Below are positions 5,918 to 6,409 of a stretch of 6,409 bases of DNA, in pieces (positions within the stretch are counted from its first letter, which is position 1; the number at the start of each line of letters is the position of its first letter). Where the stretch lies: positions 1 through 6,409 of the forward strand of contig DASVCA010000027.1 in NCBI GenBank assembly GCA_036381835.1, in the 5' to 3' direction. The position numbers and the translations under genes are program-made. This DNA is from DASULK01 sp036381835 (GTDB lineage: Bacteria; Actinomycetota; Actinomycetes; Mycobacteriales; Micromonosporaceae). The notes under the pieces were generated by a model. That model searched no databases. It had not been told where the DNA came from and worked only from the letters and a program-made list of their open reading frames with translations.

Positions 5918-6409
5918 GTGGCGGCCGGCGTCATGGCGGTGTGGTCCCACCGCAACGTGCTCCGGGTGCTCGTCCGCCGTGATCTGGCGGTCAAGTATCA
6001 GCAGTCCGTGCTGGGCTACCTGTGGTCGTTGATCGAACCGGTCGGCATGGGGGCGATCTACTGGTTCGTCTTCGGCGTGCTCTACAGCCGGGACACCGCC
6101 CGGCACCTGGGTGCGGCCGCGGACTCCTACCCTCTTTTTCTCGCTGCCGGTATCTTTGCGTGGATGTGGGTCAGTTCGGCGCTCGGCGAGGCGACCAAGG
6201 CGCTGACCAGCCAAGCCAGACTGATCACCACGATGAAGATGCCGCGCGAGTTGTTCCCGATCGGCCGGGTCGGGGGACGGGCGGCCGAGTATTTCGCCGG
6301 GTTCCCGGTGCTGATCCTGCTCGCGGTGATCTTCGGAGAGTTCAGCGGCCTGCTCGCGTTGCTGGCGTTGCCTCTCGCCGTACTGCTGCAAGCGGCGTTA
6401 CTCATCGGC
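5918..6409 (+). CDS. ABC-2 type permease, polysaccharide/teichoic acid export family (3' end outside window)
   Basis: First 164 residues of the channel subunit of an ABC exporter (TagG/Wzm/KpsM type, ABC2_membrane), which moves lipid-linked glycopolymer precursors out through the cytoplasmic membrane. The amphipathic start VLRVLVRRDLAVKYQQSVLGYLWSLIEP (14-41) is the family hallmark: an RDL...Y..S.LG..W segment leading into helix 1 (about 38-56). Helix 2 lies near 72-89. The loop QARLITTMKMPRELFPIGRV (99-118) is the conserved stretch linking to the next helix pair, which begins near 126. The frame is open to the right edge on a codon boundary; roughly 100 residues are probably missing. Leu161 is a TTA codon (6398-6400). 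The usual neighbour is a TagH/Wzt ATPase, expected just downstream. The nearby acyltransferase fits a surface-glycan theme, although a separate promoter seems likely. Confidence 0.92.
   Translation, partial: MAAGVMAVWSHRNVLRVLVRRDLAVKYQQSVLGYLWSLIEPVGMGAIYWFVFGVLYSRDTARHLGAAADSYPLFLAAGIFAWMWVSSALGEATKALTSQARLITTMKMPRELFPIGRVGGRAAEYFAGFPVLILLAVIFGEFSGLLALLALPLAVLLQAALLIG

Noticed and set aside
5020..5994. A 324-codon open frame on the - strand
   Set aside because: Antisense to the DUF4230 gene, composition typical of a shadow frame, no recognisable domain or good ribosome site.

Overview
The window comes from a very high-GC genome with strong G/C preference at third codon positions, GTG starts and purine-rich Shine-Dalgarno sites. 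Together with the protein families present, this points to an actinobacterium. A relative of Micromonospora or Actinoplanes is my best guess, but it is an inference with no marker gene behind it. All six supported genes lie on the + strand, and two run off the window edges.

Layout. Bases 1-1355 hold the 3' part of a major facilitator superfamily (MFS) exporter whose start lies just left of the window. After a 27-base gap comes an FMN nitroreductase-family oxidoreductase (1383-1982), probably in the same operon. A 212-base intergenic region (1983-2194) follows, rich in inverted and tandem repeats. Next is a 101-residue conserved actinobacterial protein (2195-2500) whose C-terminal half resembles a ParB/sulfiredoxin-type fold. 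The 274 bases after it (2501-2774) hold a plausible promoter and ribosome site leading into only a 27-codon reading frame, perhaps the stump of a lost gene or a leader, and an 18-codon frame whose stop overlaps the next start. A large membrane O-acyltransferase with a C-terminal SGNH domain (2775-4940) follows. It is visibly less GC-rich than its neighbours. Then come a single-pass membrane-anchored DUF4230 protein (5113-5820) and the first 164 codons of an ABC-2 type permease of the polysaccharide/teichoic acid export family (5918 to the right edge).

How the genes may work together. The left part is a small transport/redox unit. The right part has a cell-envelope theme: an enzyme that O-acylates surface or secreted glycans, a membrane-anchored protein of unknown role, and the channel subunit of a glycopolymer exporter. 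I expect the ATPase partner (TagH/Wzt type) just beyond the right edge. In-frame TTA leucine codons occur once each in the 101-residue protein, the acyltransferase and the ABC permease. These codons are rare in such genomes and raise the possibility of bldA-tRNA-dependent, developmentally timed translation.

I see no CRISPR array, transposase, tRNA, rRNA or clear riboswitch, and no convincing new multi-gene system. The most interesting signals are the TTA codons, the structured intergenic RNA/DNA at 1999-2067, the gene start without a gene at 2607, and the non-canonical SGNH active-site motif of the acyltransferase.
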